Both the position numbers and the translations under genes were made by a program. The notes under the pieces were generated by a model. That model saw only the letters and a program-made list of their open reading frames with translations, was not told the DNA's origin and did no database searches. From Paenibacillus sp. 32352 (GTDB taxonomy: Bacteria > Bacillota > Bacilli > Paenibacillales > NBRC-103111): DNA of 64,000 nucleotides. The stretch spans positions 310,001 through 374,000 of the forward strand of contig NZ_MZNT01000008.1 of assembly GCF_002042965.1 (NCBI RefSeq), read 5' to 3'. Positions 25,370 to 34,482 of the stretch are shown piece by piece; position 1 is the stretch's first letter, and each line of letters starts with the position of its first letter.

Positions 25370-25996
25370 ATGTTTGATTGGGCCACCTTGAGTACGTTTG
25401 TAGCTGTCCTTATCGGGCTGTTTCTCGTGCCTGGTCCCGCTGTGCTGCTAACCGCCACCCGCGCCGTTCAAGGCGGGCCGAAGGCCGGCATTATGGCTGC
25501 GCTGGGCATCGCAACCGGTGACTTGCTTCATACCTTATTCGCTGCAATCGGGCTCTCGGCGATATTGATGACCTCGGCTATTGCATTTCAATTGGTCAAA
25601 TATGCCGGAGCTGCCTACTTGATCTATTTGGGCATTCGTGCCCTAATCGAGAAGCCGTCCGATCCAGCGCTGCCGAAGGTTCAGGAGCTGCCGCCTCTGC
25701 TGTCCTTTGGGCAGGCGATAGTGACGGAGCTTTTGAATCCTAAGACAGCTCTATTCTTTTTAGCGTTTTTGCCCCAGTTTGTCCATCCGGAGCGGGGAGG
25801 ATCGGTTCCCCAGTTCCTTATTCTCGGCCTTATCTTTGTCATACTGGGTACCCTATACACAATCGGGATAGCTCTAGGCATCCGTCAGCTGGGACGGCTG
25901 GTGAACAAAGTATCCTGGCTTGGTCGGTGGAGCGGCAAGCTGATCGGCGGCATTTATATTGGACTCGGACTTAAAGTCGCGATGCAGAATCGTTGA
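25370..25996 (+). CDS. LysE/RhtB family amino acid exporter
   Basis: A 208-residue membrane protein with six hydrophobic segments. The family signature is visible: FLVPGPAVLLTATRAVQGGPKAG near residue 18-40, GDLLHTLFAAIGLS, KYAGAAYLIYLGIRAL, and ELLNPKTALFFLAFLPQFV. Members export basic, branched or other amino acids and related metabolites. A clean sigma-A promoter precedes it and a terminator follows; no adjacent regulator of the LysG type is present. Confidence 0.9.
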   Translation: MFDWATLSTFVAVLIGLFLVPGPAVLLTATRAVQGGPKAGIMAALGIATGDLLHTLFAAIGLSAILMTSAIAFQLVKYAGAAYLIYLGIRALIEKPSDPALPKVQELPPLLSFGQAIVTELLNPKTALFFLAFLPQFVHPERGGSVPQFLILGLIFVILGTLYTIGIALGIRQLGRLVNKVSWLGRWSGKLIGGIYIGLGLKVAMQNR

Positions 25997-26020
25997 GGGC
26001 GGGAATCCATTGGAATAAGG

Positions 26021-26062
26021 GAAAAAAGAAGTCGACGGCGCGCACTGTCGGCTTTTTTCTTT
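26021..26062. terminator. Bidirectional terminator between convergent genes
   Basis: A hairpin with outer arms AGTCGAC and GTCGGCT (one G-U pair), flanked by an A tract and a T tract, between the LysE-type gene and the minus-strand gene at 26094. Confidence 0.75.
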
Positions 26063-26093
26063 TGCAGGCCAGCCGGGTGTGGACTAACAATAA

Positions 26094-26918
26094 TTAGAAC
26101 ATGTGAAGCAGAGCGGGCCACAGTCTCAGGGGGACGCCGCAATGAGGACAGTCTGACTCACCCGCTAACCAGGGGAGCTGAGCTAGAAATGCCTCATCTT
26201 CAATCCGCTTGGCTTGGAGATACAGGTGCTTCCAGTTAAGCTCCTCGATCGTCTCCGGGGGCCGGACCCCTATCCGGAGGCCTTCTTTTTTTGGAGCAAA
26301 CACGGGATCCTCCTTATACAGGAGCAGCGGACCGCTCTGCTGAGCGTCCGGCCACAAATACACGTCTTCACCGCAAGCCGGACACCCGAGGACGTATTCC
26401 TCGCCGTCCGGGAAAACAGTCAGCATGGAGGCCGCATCCCTAAAGCCTGCATAGGCGGCGGAAGCGGCAAGAAAGTATCGCTTCTCCGACTCTTCAGTTC
26501 GTACATAGGAGACGAGCGATTCTCCCATACCGGCCAGAACCGCTAGAGCCTCCCGATACGCCCGACAGATCTCCTTGGCCGCCTCTGGCTCCAGAGCTAT
26601 ACGGTCTCTGGGAAACTCGGCCGGAATCTCGCAATCCGGTTCATTGGGATTATTCGCTTCGAACATGCCGCAAGAGATGTAAATATCCAGCTGCGTCTCC
26701 AGATGGCCGGACGTTTGCGCGAGCATGACCAGATGAGGGACGGCAGCGTAGGTACAGCTGTATATCGTATTTTGATGAAAAAGCTGCTCCCAATACAATT
26801 CGTCCCGAACCTCAGGGTCGTATTGCTCTTTCAATCGGCTGAGCAGCATAGGGACCCTGTGCGACGATCCGAAGGGACCGCGCAGCTCTTGCCATCGGGG
26901 ATCCGATAATAACAGCAT
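26094..26918 (-). CDS. Hypothetical protein with helical repeats and C-terminal zinc knuckles
   Basis: A 274-residue protein I cannot assign with confidence. The N-terminal part contains DELYWEQLFHQNTIYSCTYAAVPHLVMLA, cited here in parts (YWEQLFHQNTIYS, YAAVPHLV), a layout found in helical-repeat proteins near contact-toxin immunity genes. Near residues 180 and 258 are CPACG and CPHCG, which could form one zinc ribbon. No signal or membrane segment. It is monocistronic. Confidence 0.6.
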   Translation of the reverse strand: MLLLSDPRWQELRGPFGSSHRVPMLLSRLKEQYDPEVRDELYWEQLFHQNTIYSCTYAAVPHLVMLAQTSGHLETQLDIYISCGMFEANNPNEPDCEIPAEFPRDRIALEPEAAKEICRAYREALAVLAGMGESLVSYVRTEESEKRYFLAASAAYAGFRDAASMLTVFPDGEEYVLGCPACGEDVYLWPDAQQSGPLLLYKEDPVFAPKKEGLRIGVRPPETIEELNWKHLYLQAKRIEDEAFLAQLPWLAGESDCPHCGVPLRLWPALLHMF

Positions 26919-27173
26919 TCCTTCAACCTCTTTCTCTATTCAGGTCGGGTGAGTCTGAATTTTTCTTTTATTATACCTGAGGGGGAATGGGCCGGTAACT
27001 CAACACAAGGCCTATTTTCCAGGGCGCTAATGGCATCGCCTCCGACAGAGTCTGCCGCATGGAATGGGAAAAAGAGGAATAAATGGTTTCTAATGATTTT
27101 TTAACATGGTAGAACGGATGCCCTCGTTGTACATTAGTTTAGAGGAATGCTTTTATCGGAAGGGAGTGCTGGG

Positions 27174-27968
27174 ATGGATCATAAAGCCAAAGCCGTCTGG
27201 AATGAATGGTCGGATACATGGTACAGGCAGTATAGAACAGAGGAGGCCATTGCGAAGCTCATAGACAATCCTGCGTCGGCATTTCATCCGGCCGCTTTCG
27301 CCTTGTTGAACAAGGCGCTGCCCAGTTTTCAGGGCAAAAAAATATGTGTTCCGTCAAGCGGGGATAACCATGCCGTATTCGCTTTTCATTTGCTCGGAGC
27401 TCAAGTAACATCATGTGATATCTCAGAGCGGCAATTGGAAAACAGCGAAGCGATAGCCCGCCAATACGCTTGGGACATTGAGTTTGTATGCGATGACACG
27501 ATGGAATTAAGCAAGCTGCAAAGCGGGGCATACGATTTGGTATACACCTCTAACGGGGTCCATATCTGGATTCATGATCTTGCGTCCATGTATACCCAGA
27601 TACATAGAATTCTTAAGGATCAAGGTACTTATCTGATGTATGATGTACATCCATTTAACCGTCCGTTTGGGAAAAATACCGATACACTGCAGGTTGTCTA
27701 TCCGTATGATTCTATCATTCGTTACGAGAATGATGAGATCCCGAGATATGCATGGCGTGTCCAGGATCTATTGAATGCTATCGTTTCATCCGGCCTCAGC
27801 TTGAAGCAAATCGAAGAAATGGCGGATGAAGCGGGTTCATTTTGGATCGACGATTCACAGCAGGAACGAGACGGGGTATCCAAAGAAGAGCTTGACCGCC
27901 TGTGCAGCTGGCAAAGCAATCCCCTGGCGGCTCTTCCTCAATGGTTATCCATATATGCAGTTAAATAG
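27174..27968 (+). CDS. Class I SAM-dependent methyltransferase
   Basis: A 264-residue Rossmann-fold methyltransferase. GKKICVPSSGDNHAVFAFHLLGA is motif I (with Pro-Ser-Ser-Gly in place of the common Gly-x-Gly), QVTSCDISERQLENS is the acidic motif II, and YDLVYTSNGVHIWIHD the motif IV region. The family is usually annotated as small-molecule or unknown methyltransferase. The start is the ATG preceded by AAGGGAG, nine codons inside the longest frame. No partner gene lies beside it. Confidence 0.82.
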   Translation: MDHKAKAVWNEWSDTWYRQYRTEEAIAKLIDNPASAFHPAAFALLNKALPSFQGKKICVPSSGDNHAVFAFHLLGAQVTSCDISERQLENSEAIARQYAWDIEFVCDDTMELSKLQSGAYDLVYTSNGVHIWIHDLASMYTQIHRILKDQGTYLMYDVHPFNRPFGKNTDTLQVVYPYDSIIRYENDEIPRYAWRVQDLLNAIVSSGLSLKQIEEMADEAGSFWIDDSQQERDGVSKEELDRLCSWQSNPLAALPQWLSIYAVK

Positions 27969-28100
27969 CAGGAAGTTTGATCATGATTGGCAGCATGTTC
28001 GTTTGGCGCAAGCCGATCCTAATTTAAAACAGTTACACTGCAACGTGGAAGTATATGGTATAATTTTCATTTGAAGTCAAATTTTCTGAGGAGGTTGAAG

Positions 28101-29255
28101 ATGAAGCTGCGTTATGGGCATCCGGAGGAAGCCGGAATGTGTGAATCGCGTATCGCCAGATTGGAGTCGCTGCAGCAGCAATGGGTCGACAGCGGGGTCG
28201 CACCGATTATCGTTTCGTTAATTGCACGCAAAGGCATCATCGTTTCCCACAAGCTGTATGTCGATCTTGAATACGATAAAGCCTACGGCCCGATGAAGCT
28301 GGACACGATATTTCAGCTGGCCTCGATCTCCAAGCCGGTAACGGCCACCGCTATCCTGATGCTGGCGGAAGAGGGGAAAGTATCCGTCGCTTTACCGGTG
28401 CAGGATTACATACCCGAATTTGTCGGAGAGAAAAAAGAAAACGTTCTCATCCACCATCTATTGACCCACACCTCCGGCATCGACACATCGAACGTATGGA
28501 AATTATCAAATAACCCCGAATTTATCAGCCAGATGAACAGCTGTCCGGATAATCAGCATCCGGAGGTTTATAAATATGTGACGGCCGGATATACGGCCCC
28601 GTTGTCCGCATTTCCCGGAACGGAGATGAGCTATTGCAGCTACGGCTTTGTGCTGCTGACGGAAATCATCCGTCGCGTAACCGGGCAAAGCTTCGAGCAG
28701 TTTATGGCGGAGCGAATGTTCCGGCCGTTAGGAATGAAGGATACTACGTTTGTCGTACCTCCCGAGCAATATGCACGGGTAGCCAAGCATCCGCCGAATG
28801 CGCCGTTCCCGAGCTTTGCTGATTATGAGAATTTGACGGTTCCGTGGGGAAGCAGCGGATTATGCTCTACCGCATACGATATGGCGGTATTTTGCCAAAC
28901 CTTTTTAAACGGCGGAACCTATGAAGGAAACAGGCTTCTCAGCAAGCTAAGCGTTCAAAAAATGACCACGAATCAGGTTCCCGGCGTTTCATCGCGGCTT
29001 GGGGAGGAATTTTTTAAGGAAGCCTCCTGGGGATTGGGCTGGAATGTGAGCGGAACCAAGCATGATTACACAGGGACCTTAAGGTCCGAGAGGACATATT
29101 CGCACTCCGGCCGCGGCAATACGCAGATTATGGTGGACCCGGACAATGAACTCATTGCAATAAACTTCCAAGTGACGATGAAGAGAATCAAGGATCGTCC
29201 TTATCATTATTTTGAATATTTTAATGATGCAGCGTTAGCTTGTATTGTCGATTAA
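28101..29255 (+). CDS. Serine hydrolase, class C beta-lactamase family
   Basis: A 384-residue penicillin-binding-protein-fold hydrolase. The catalytic SxxK is SISK in FQLASISKPVTA, the second motif position is YCSYG, and the third is HSGRG in the TYSHSGRGNTQ segment. GGAGG sits close to the ATG, which lies 10 codons inside the longest frame. No signal peptide is seen, so it is likely cytoplasmic, as for many esterase or peptidase members. True beta-lactamase activity is doubtful. Confidence 0.85.
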   Translation: MKLRYGHPEEAGMCESRIARLESLQQQWVDSGVAPIIVSLIARKGIIVSHKLYVDLEYDKAYGPMKLDTIFQLASISKPVTATAILMLAEEGKVSVALPVQDYIPEFVGEKKENVLIHHLLTHTSGIDTSNVWKLSNNPEFISQMNSCPDNQHPEVYKYVTAGYTAPLSAFPGTEMSYCSYGFVLLTEIIRRVTGQSFEQFMAERMFRPLGMKDTTFVVPPEQYARVAKHPPNAPFPSFADYENLTVPWGSSGLCSTAYDMAVFCQTFLNGGTYEGNRLLSKLSVQKMTTNQVPGVSSRLGEEFFKEASWGLGWNVSGTKHDYTGTLRSERTYSHSGRGNTQIMVDPDNELIAINFQVTMKRIKDRPYHYFEYFNDAALACIVD

Positions 29256-29362
29256 AAGGGATAAGCTGTGAAGTAACAAGCAGCCTGAACGAGGCTGTCC
29301 GGTTTGATCCGGCGGCCTCGTTCGGCGATGTTAGGCTGGGTGCGGACTCGATAACCCTTCTA

Positions 29363-29953
29363 TTATTCTGCGTGTTCGATGCGCTGTCTAATAATCACCT
29401 TACAACGATTATGAAAAAACATAGGGGTCATAATAATTTCGGTACTGGCACCTATCGCTTCATATCCTTGTACTCGTAATTCTTCTTCAAGCTTTGCTTT
29501 GGTTAGCGCAATGTTGTCATAGTAGCCTTCGTGCAAAATTTGTGCGAACATGCCGCCGGGGACCGTCTTGAAGAAAATGGAAGGGTCGATGGAGCCCAGA
29601 CTATCTACCATCGCACTATGCAGATGCAGATCCTCTAGATAATCGGGTACGCAGATCATAAAGGTAATGAGAGATTCCTTCCCGGTTCGATCCGCACATT
29701 CAAATTCCGCCGGCCCAATAATAAAATTTTTATTGAGGTGTTTTACCGTGTAATGCTTGATCCGGTTTAAGCATTTGTAAATTTTGTTGGAATCCAGCAG
29801 CTTACGGATGTCAAAGGCGCCCACCTTCGTTGTCATGATATACTTCAAATCTGGCAAGGTATGTATTCTGACCTGCTTGCTCTTTTCTCCTGTGGAAAAT
29901 ACTCCTTTTAACTGCTTTTTCAAATCGTCTTTAACGATTTTGGTTAATGTCAT
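29363..29953 (-). CDS. GyrI-like effector-binding domain protein
   Basis: A 196-residue protein. The C-terminal half, GGMFAQILHEGYYDNIALTKA followed by LEEELRVQGYEAIGASTEII, matches the pattern of GyrI/SOUL-type small-molecule binding domains. The N-terminal half (MTLTKIVKDDLKKQL) has no HTH. Many such stand-alone proteins bind drugs or modulate regulators. The assignment is from pattern only. Confidence 0.5.
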   Translation of the reverse strand: MTLTKIVKDDLKKQLKGVFSTGEKSKQVRIHTLPDLKYIMTTKVGAFDIRKLLDSNKIYKCLNRIKHYTVKHLNKNFIIGPAEFECADRTGKESLITFMICVPDYLEDLHLHSAMVDSLGSIDPSIFFKTVPGGMFAQILHEGYYDNIALTKAKLEEELRVQGYEAIGASTEIIMTPMFFHNRCKVIIRQRIEHAE

Positions 29954-30219
29954 AGGTTCCCGCCGCCTTTATGGAATTATTTTAGACCATGCTTTCCTGA
30001 GGGCATTTGCACGCTGTGTATCTCCCAACCATCGGGTACTTATTGGAAATAACAATTCGATGTGAAATAAGGGAAATCCTTCCTGCATTTTTTGGAGAAG
30101 AATAGTGACGATGGAACCATAGGTGGGAGTGGGAACATTGAATTAAATTAAAAATTTTCCAGGCAATCTCAGTCTGTTCTGATACTATGAATAGTGATAC
30201 AAAGATAGGGGATGGAAGC

Positions 30220-30939
30220 TTGAGTGATAAGGAAGCTATAGGTCTAACCGCCCAAGATCTGATGGAGCTCCATGTCGAGGCATTGTTTACCCGCGATTCG
30301 AACAAGCGTCTTTGGCTGATTAACGAGCCTTGGCCGGGAAAGGCGCAGGCGCCCCGTTTTTTCTTGGGACGTACGATAGAGGAAGGGACTCTCTGCCGGT
30401 TCCGGCATGATGTCCCGGAGGAACTGATTGAACAGCTGGAGGCGTTGTGCGCTGACGAGCCTGCCGCCACAGATTTGCAGGCGAAGCCCAAGCATTTTGA
30501 AGCCTATATGAGTCTCCTGAGCGGGGAGCGATTTACGATGGGCCCTTGTTTTCAAGTTCCCGATAAGCTGACTACGTCCATGCAGGTTGTCACTATCACG
30601 AGGGATAACGGGATGGACTATTTGCGGAACGGTTTTGAATGGCTGCTTTCAGAAATAGACTACGCCCAGCCCTGTGTAGCACTAGTGCGCGAGGGTCAAG
30701 CTGTTTCGGTCTGCCGCAGCGTTCGTATCACTCTTAAGGCCCACGAGGCGGGACTTGAAACATTGGAGGCATTCCGCGGCCAAGGATATGCGGCTGAAGC
30801 GGTCGCCGGATGGGCGGCAGCAGTGAGGGAATCAGGGGCTCTTCCTTTATATAGCACGTCATGGGACAATCTGGCCTCTCAGAGCGTAGCTAGAAAAACA
30901 GCCCTGTCCTTGTACGGAGCCAATTTCACTATCACATAG
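30220..30939 (+). CDS. GNAT-type acetyltransferase
   Basis: A protein of 239 residues from the TTG start, or 250 from an ATG 33 bases upstream. The TTG has GGGGATGG at proper distance while the ATG has no ribosome site. The C-terminal third carries VRITLKAHEAGLETLEAFRGQGYAAEAVAGW, cited in parts: the RGQGYA segment is the acetyl-CoA loop of GNAT proteins. LYSTSWDNLASQSVARK is the following strand-helix. The N-terminal domain is unassigned, as in the FR47/GNAT fusion subgroup. Substrate unknown. Confidence 0.75.
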   Translation: MSDKEAIGLTAQDLMELHVEALFTRDSNKRLWLINEPWPGKAQAPRFFLGRTIEEGTLCRFRHDVPEELIEQLEALCADEPAATDLQAKPKHFEAYMSLLSGERFTMGPCFQVPDKLTTSMQVVTITRDNGMDYLRNGFEWLLSEIDYAQPCVALVREGQAVSVCRSVRITLKAHEAGLETLEAFRGQGYAAEAVAGWAAAVRESGALPLYSTSWDNLASQSVARKTALSLYGANFTIT

Positions 30940-31053
30940 TTGTTGCTATAGCCTCAGGCTATAACTAGATATAGATAAATGGAGTTACCCTTTCGCTTCC
31001 GTTTCATGGTATCTTTTTGTAAACATCTTGTATTTAGGGAGGTCCCTAATAGG

Positions 31054-31965
31054 ATGAACGATCGATATGGTTTCAAGCCAAATGAGGTTGCAAGGATAGT
31101 ACGACGCTTTGGTCTGGATTTTTATGAAAAAGCTATGAGAGAACTGGACACCTTCTCTGATAAATGGGGCCTGAGCCGCTTACGATTGATTCCTTCCTAT
31201 TCGGCAAATTTAGTTGTAAAATGCCATTCGGACATTTTTGGAAGCGCCGTGCTTAAAATAGGAAATCCCGCGCAGGTAGCAACAGAGTATGGGGCCTTGC
31301 TTGAATATAACGGTGGACGGTTTTGTACCGTGTTTGCCGCTGATGTTGAAAGGGGAGTCCTGCTGGAAGAGCAGGTGCAACCGGGGAAGTCTTTAAGGGA
31401 TGAAGAATCTCTTCACAGGAGATTAGCGGTATTCTGTTCGTTGTATCAAGGTTTGCATAGAATGCCCTCCAACTCAGGAGCCTTTCCAACTTATACGGAA
31501 TGGGTAAGCAGAATAACGGATTACATGAGCAAGCAGGAGCTCTATACAGAATTATATTTGCATATGAAAAAAGCAAAAGATATTTGCTTATCGGTTTCAT
31601 CTGCATTTTCGCAAATCATGCTGCTTCATGGCGACTTCCATCATGATAATATTTTATTATGCGGGCATGAAACATATAAAATTATCGATCCTAAAGGCGT
31701 ACTAGGCGATCCGGTATTTGATGTTCCGCGGTTTATATTGAATGAATTTGAAGATGAGAAAAACTCGGAATTACATGGCAAAATAGCGGATATTATAGCT
31801 TTCTTAGAAAAGACCCTTCATATTCCGAACGAAATATTAAAAAAATGCCTTTACGTCGAAGCCGCTATGGGAGTGTGCTGGCGTATAGAAGACGGATTAG
31901 CCTCCGAGGAATATTCAAGTCTGCTAGAGGAGATTGCTTTTGTCGAAGCAATAATGAATACATGA
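31054..31965 (+). CDS. Streptomycin/hydroxyurea-type phosphotransferase
   Basis: A 303-residue APH-fold kinase. The catalytic loop MLLHGDFHHDNILL and metal site IIDPKGVLGDPVFDVPRF are the patterns of the aminoglycoside/hydroxyurea antibiotic resistance kinase family (APH(6)-like). GSAVLKIGNP contains the ATP lysine. The start is the ATG after AGGGAGG; a 25-codon extension is possible. It begins a group with a small membrane protein, an MTHFR-like protein and a GNAT-like protein. Substrate and resistance phenotype cannot be concluded. Confidence 0.8.
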   Translation: MNDRYGFKPNEVARIVRRFGLDFYEKAMRELDTFSDKWGLSRLRLIPSYSANLVVKCHSDIFGSAVLKIGNPAQVATEYGALLEYNGGRFCTVFAADVERGVLLEEQVQPGKSLRDEESLHRRLAVFCSLYQGLHRMPSNSGAFPTYTEWVSRITDYMSKQELYTELYLHMKKAKDICLSVSSAFSQIMLLHGDFHHDNILLCGHETYKIIDPKGVLGDPVFDVPRFILNEFEDEKNSELHGKIADIIAFLEKTLHIPNEILKKCLYVEAAMGVCWRIEDGLASEEYSSLLEEIAFVEAIMNT

Positions 31966-31990
31966 TGTGCTGTACCGGGAGGTCAAAGGA

Positions 31991-32185
31991 TTGGAACAAG
32001 ACCAATTGGGGAAAAAGAGATTGAAACGAGCAGCTCTCCTCATCTTTGCCGTTCAAAGCATCTGCATGGCGGCAGCTGATTATATCCTTGATCGTATGGG
32101 TTTGAGCCATAATTACTACTACCTCATACTGCTGCTGTTTTTCATTGCAAGCTGGTCTTATTTGTACTATCAAGAGCGTAAATAG
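31991..32185 (+). CDS. Small two-helix membrane protein
   Basis: A 64-residue protein with hydrophobic segments at about 16-32 and 42-57, a basic N-terminus (KKRLKRA) and C-terminal YYQERK. GGGAGG lies seven bases before the TTG start, which is why I prefer it to a GTG eight codons upstream. It lies 25 bases after the kinase. No family is recognised. Confidence 0.55.
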   Translation: MEQDQLGKKRLKRAALLIFAVQSICMAAADYILDRMGLSHNYYYLILLLFFIASWSYLYYQERK

Positions 32186-32271
32186 GATCAGGCGCACTGC
32201 TAGGTGCAAACAGGAGTTTCACAGCTTCAGGCTGAATAGTAAAGAAATACTAAATTAGGAGCGGCGAGAAC

Positions 32272-33222
32272 ATGCTAAAAGAGAAAATACAAAAGAAAGA
32301 GACCGGCATTGTCGTGTACGGTATGACTCCGCCAAAAGCAGCGCATACACCGGAGAAGATCACGGAAATTGCCCAGAAACAAGTGGAAAGAATAAAGGAT
32401 CTCGATATCGACGCACTGCTTCTGTACGATGTTCAGGAAGAAGCGGACAGGGTGGAGGAAGAGCGGCCTTTTCCGTATCTGCCGACTATCGATCCTACTA
32501 CCTATAGCCATGAATATTTAAGTGAGCTGCAGGTCCCCCGAATTATTTACCGCTGTGTAGGAAAATACAGTGAGGAACAGTTTGTGGACTGGCTGGCCGC
32601 GGATAGGGATCAGGAACGGTTCTCCGTCTATGTCGGTGCTTCCTCCAGCAAGCAGGAGGTTCAGCTGGATTTATCCGGTGCTTATCAATTAAGCAGGCAG
32701 CATAACAGCCGGTTAACGTTTGGGGGAGTCGTCATCCCTGAGAGACATATGACAAAGAATGACGAGCATCTGCGTGTCGTCCATAAGGTCAAGAACGGAT
32801 GCTCCTTCTTCGTGTCCCAAGCCACCTATAATGTAGAGGCATCGAAAAACTTTTTGTCGGATTATTATTACTACTGTCAAAATAACGAATTGGACATGGT
32901 GCCAATCTTGTTTAATCTTGCCCCTTGCGGCTCCATCAAAACGTTGGATTTTATGAAGTGGCTCGGGATCAGCATACCGGCGTGGCTGGAAAATGATCTG
33001 AAATACTCCAGCGATGTTCTGGAGAAATCCATCACATGGTCTCAAAAAATCTTTGAAGATCTGTTGGATTTTGCGCTTGAAAAAGGAATCCCTATCGGCT
33101 GCAGCGTCGAAAGCGTCTCTACCCGGAAAATAGAAATCGAGGCATCCGTGCAGCTGGTTAAGGATATAAAGTCCATGCTGGATAAGAAATTGCCGGCAGC
33201 CCCAATCCAGATGCTCCGCTAA
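32272..33222 (+). CDS. Methylenetetrahydrofolate reductase-like protein
   Basis: A 316-residue TIM-barrel protein that resembles the MTHFR/MetF family in the segment VYGMTPPKAAHTPEKITEIA with following VERIKDLDIDALLLYDVQEE, and later TFGGVVIPERH and NGCSFFVSQATYN, the barrel strand with the flavin/folate-site pattern (FxTQ-like SQ). It is not the housekeeping MetF: the N-terminal glutamate context and several motifs differ. It may be a diverged folate or flavin enzyme. Ribosome site GGAGCGG lies upstream. Confidence 0.65.
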   Translation: MLKEKIQKKETGIVVYGMTPPKAAHTPEKITEIAQKQVERIKDLDIDALLLYDVQEEADRVEEERPFPYLPTIDPTTYSHEYLSELQVPRIIYRCVGKYSEEQFVDWLAADRDQERFSVYVGASSSKQEVQLDLSGAYQLSRQHNSRLTFGGVVIPERHMTKNDEHLRVVHKVKNGCSFFVSQATYNVEASKNFLSDYYYYCQNNELDMVPILFNLAPCGSIKTLDFMKWLGISIPAWLENDLKYSSDVLEKSITWSQKIFEDLLDFALEKGIPIGCSVESVSTRKIEIEASVQLVKDIKSMLDKKLPAAPIQMLR

Positions 33223-33248
33223 CGGAACGAGGAGGGGACGAGGTTCGT

Positions 33249-34139
33249 ATGGAAGCTGCTTTATACCATTCATCACACAGTAAGCCGTTATATAAGCTGG
33301 TTCATGATCATATCATTCAAATCCCTCCTTATGTCGGGATAACCTTCGATGAGTTCCTTACGATCTTGCATAACCCGTGCCATATGACGGATAAGATCTA
33401 CGGCTCATTTGAACGGAATATCGTTACGCTGGTTGGAATGGTTGACGGGGAGCTGTTCAGGGCGGCTCAAATTACTTTTCCCGTCAAATCCGAGGATGGG
33501 GACGCCGGAGATACAACGGAAGCGATACTGAACTGGTTGTTTGCAGACAGATGCAGGCAGCGCGATACGGCATCTTTTTATAAAGCTATTTTACAGGTAG
33601 TGAACGATAAGGGATACCAAAGACTTACGACTTCGAGAAACCCGTTTGGGTCCGGCTGGTCAGGAATCCCGGATGCTTGGCCGCATCTATTGCAAGCCAT
33701 GTCGACTACAACGTTGACTGCAGATATATGGGACAGTTATTGGTTTCATTCAGGGAGCAGAGAAGAGACTACTAGCTCTTTAATAAAGGTAGAGGTTACG
33801 GATAATCTTCCTGAGCTTCAGGTGCATTTTCAATTTTTCCTGGGGGACCAAGACTTAGGAGAAATAGATGTATGGTTCCCTTCAGAAGCAGCGTGCAGTT
33901 TAAGACAAGCGGGAGTGGCCGACGTAGAGTGGATCCAGGTATCGGAGCCCTATCAGGGCAAGCGGTATGGTGAAAAAATGCTAAGGTACGCTCAAGCCTA
34001 TTGTGCCGGCATGGGCTATCCCCGTTTCGTCTTATGGACCCAGGAGGAGCCTATGCGGAGGCTCGCGGCAAGAATAGGTTATGATAGAGGCCCCCGGTTT
34101 CATTGGATAACTCAGGAGATAGTACCAGCCCGGCCGTAG
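33249..34139 (+). CDS. GNAT-like protein
   Basis: A 296-residue protein. The C-terminal part, VEWIQVSEPYQGKRYGEKMLRYA then GYPRFVLWTQEEPMRRLAARIGY, is a GNAT core with the acetyl-CoA loop in YQGKRYGEKM. The N-terminal 150 residues could be a second degenerate GNAT domain. The last codons and stop lie in a sequence shared with the repeat at 41430, so the natural C-terminus may have been altered by that insertion. Substrate unknown. Confidence 0.7.
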   Translation: MEAALYHSSHSKPLYKLVHDHIIQIPPYVGITFDEFLTILHNPCHMTDKIYGSFERNIVTLVGMVDGELFRAAQITFPVKSEDGDAGDTTEAILNWLFADRCRQRDTASFYKAILQVVNDKGYQRLTTSRNPFGSGWSGIPDAWPHLLQAMSTTTLTADIWDSYWFHSGSREETTSSLIKVEVTDNLPELQVHFQFFLGDQDLGEIDVWFPSEAACSLRQAGVADVEWIQVSEPYQGKRYGEKMLRYAQAYCAGMGYPRFVLWTQEEPMRRLAARIGYDRGPRFHWITQEIVPARP

Positions 34140-34200
34140 GGGGATATCCCACTGGAGTATATTGGCAATAGTTCAGGCCTCATAGGTTTTTCAACAAACT
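34135..34200 (+). repeat. Copy of the right end of the MITE-like element
   Basis: This stretch matches 41428-41493: a GTAGGGG start, a TAT-CCCAC palindromic piece, GAGTATATTG, ATAGTTCA and ATAGGTTTTTCAACA in the same order and spacing. It starts inside the stop codon of the preceding gene and ends against a terminator. No left end is seen nearby. Confidence 0.7.
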
Positions 34201-34201
34201 C

Positions 34202-34233
34202 AGCTTTCTTCTACTGGAAGGAAGCTTTTTTTC
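34202..34233 (+). terminator. Intrinsic terminator next to the repeat copy
   Basis: AGCTTTCTTC and GAAGGAAGCT form a 10-bp stem with one G-U pair and loop TACTG, followed by a T-rich tract. Confidence 0.85.
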
Positions 34234-34372
34234 TTTTTCTGTATCCGGTATTGATAGAAAAATGATAAACCCTACGAATCTATTCAGGTTAAAGCGAGGC
34301 TGCCGGATGGCGGCCTTGCTGCGCTGTAGAGATATCCTGCTTCCCCTACGAAAAAATCGATAGGGAGAAAAA

Positions 34373-34470
34373 TATTTTGTTTGTTTTGTTTTGTTTTTCA
34401 ACAGAAAACACTATATTCAAAAATAAACAAATATGATAAGATGTAAACAAAACAAAATAAACATCAAAGC
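34373..34470 (+). promoter_or_regulatory. Rhamnose operon control region
   Basis: A T-rich array (TTTGTTTGTTTTG-type, about 34377-34397) and an A-rich array (AAACAAAACAAAAT-type, about 34445-34460) lie as an inverted pair about 50 bases apart around a candidate -10 region (TATGAT at 34433). DeoR regulators often use such repeats; the local deoR gene ends this operon. I cannot place a good -35 box. Confidence 0.5.
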
Positions 34471-34482
34471 GGAGGTTTAATC

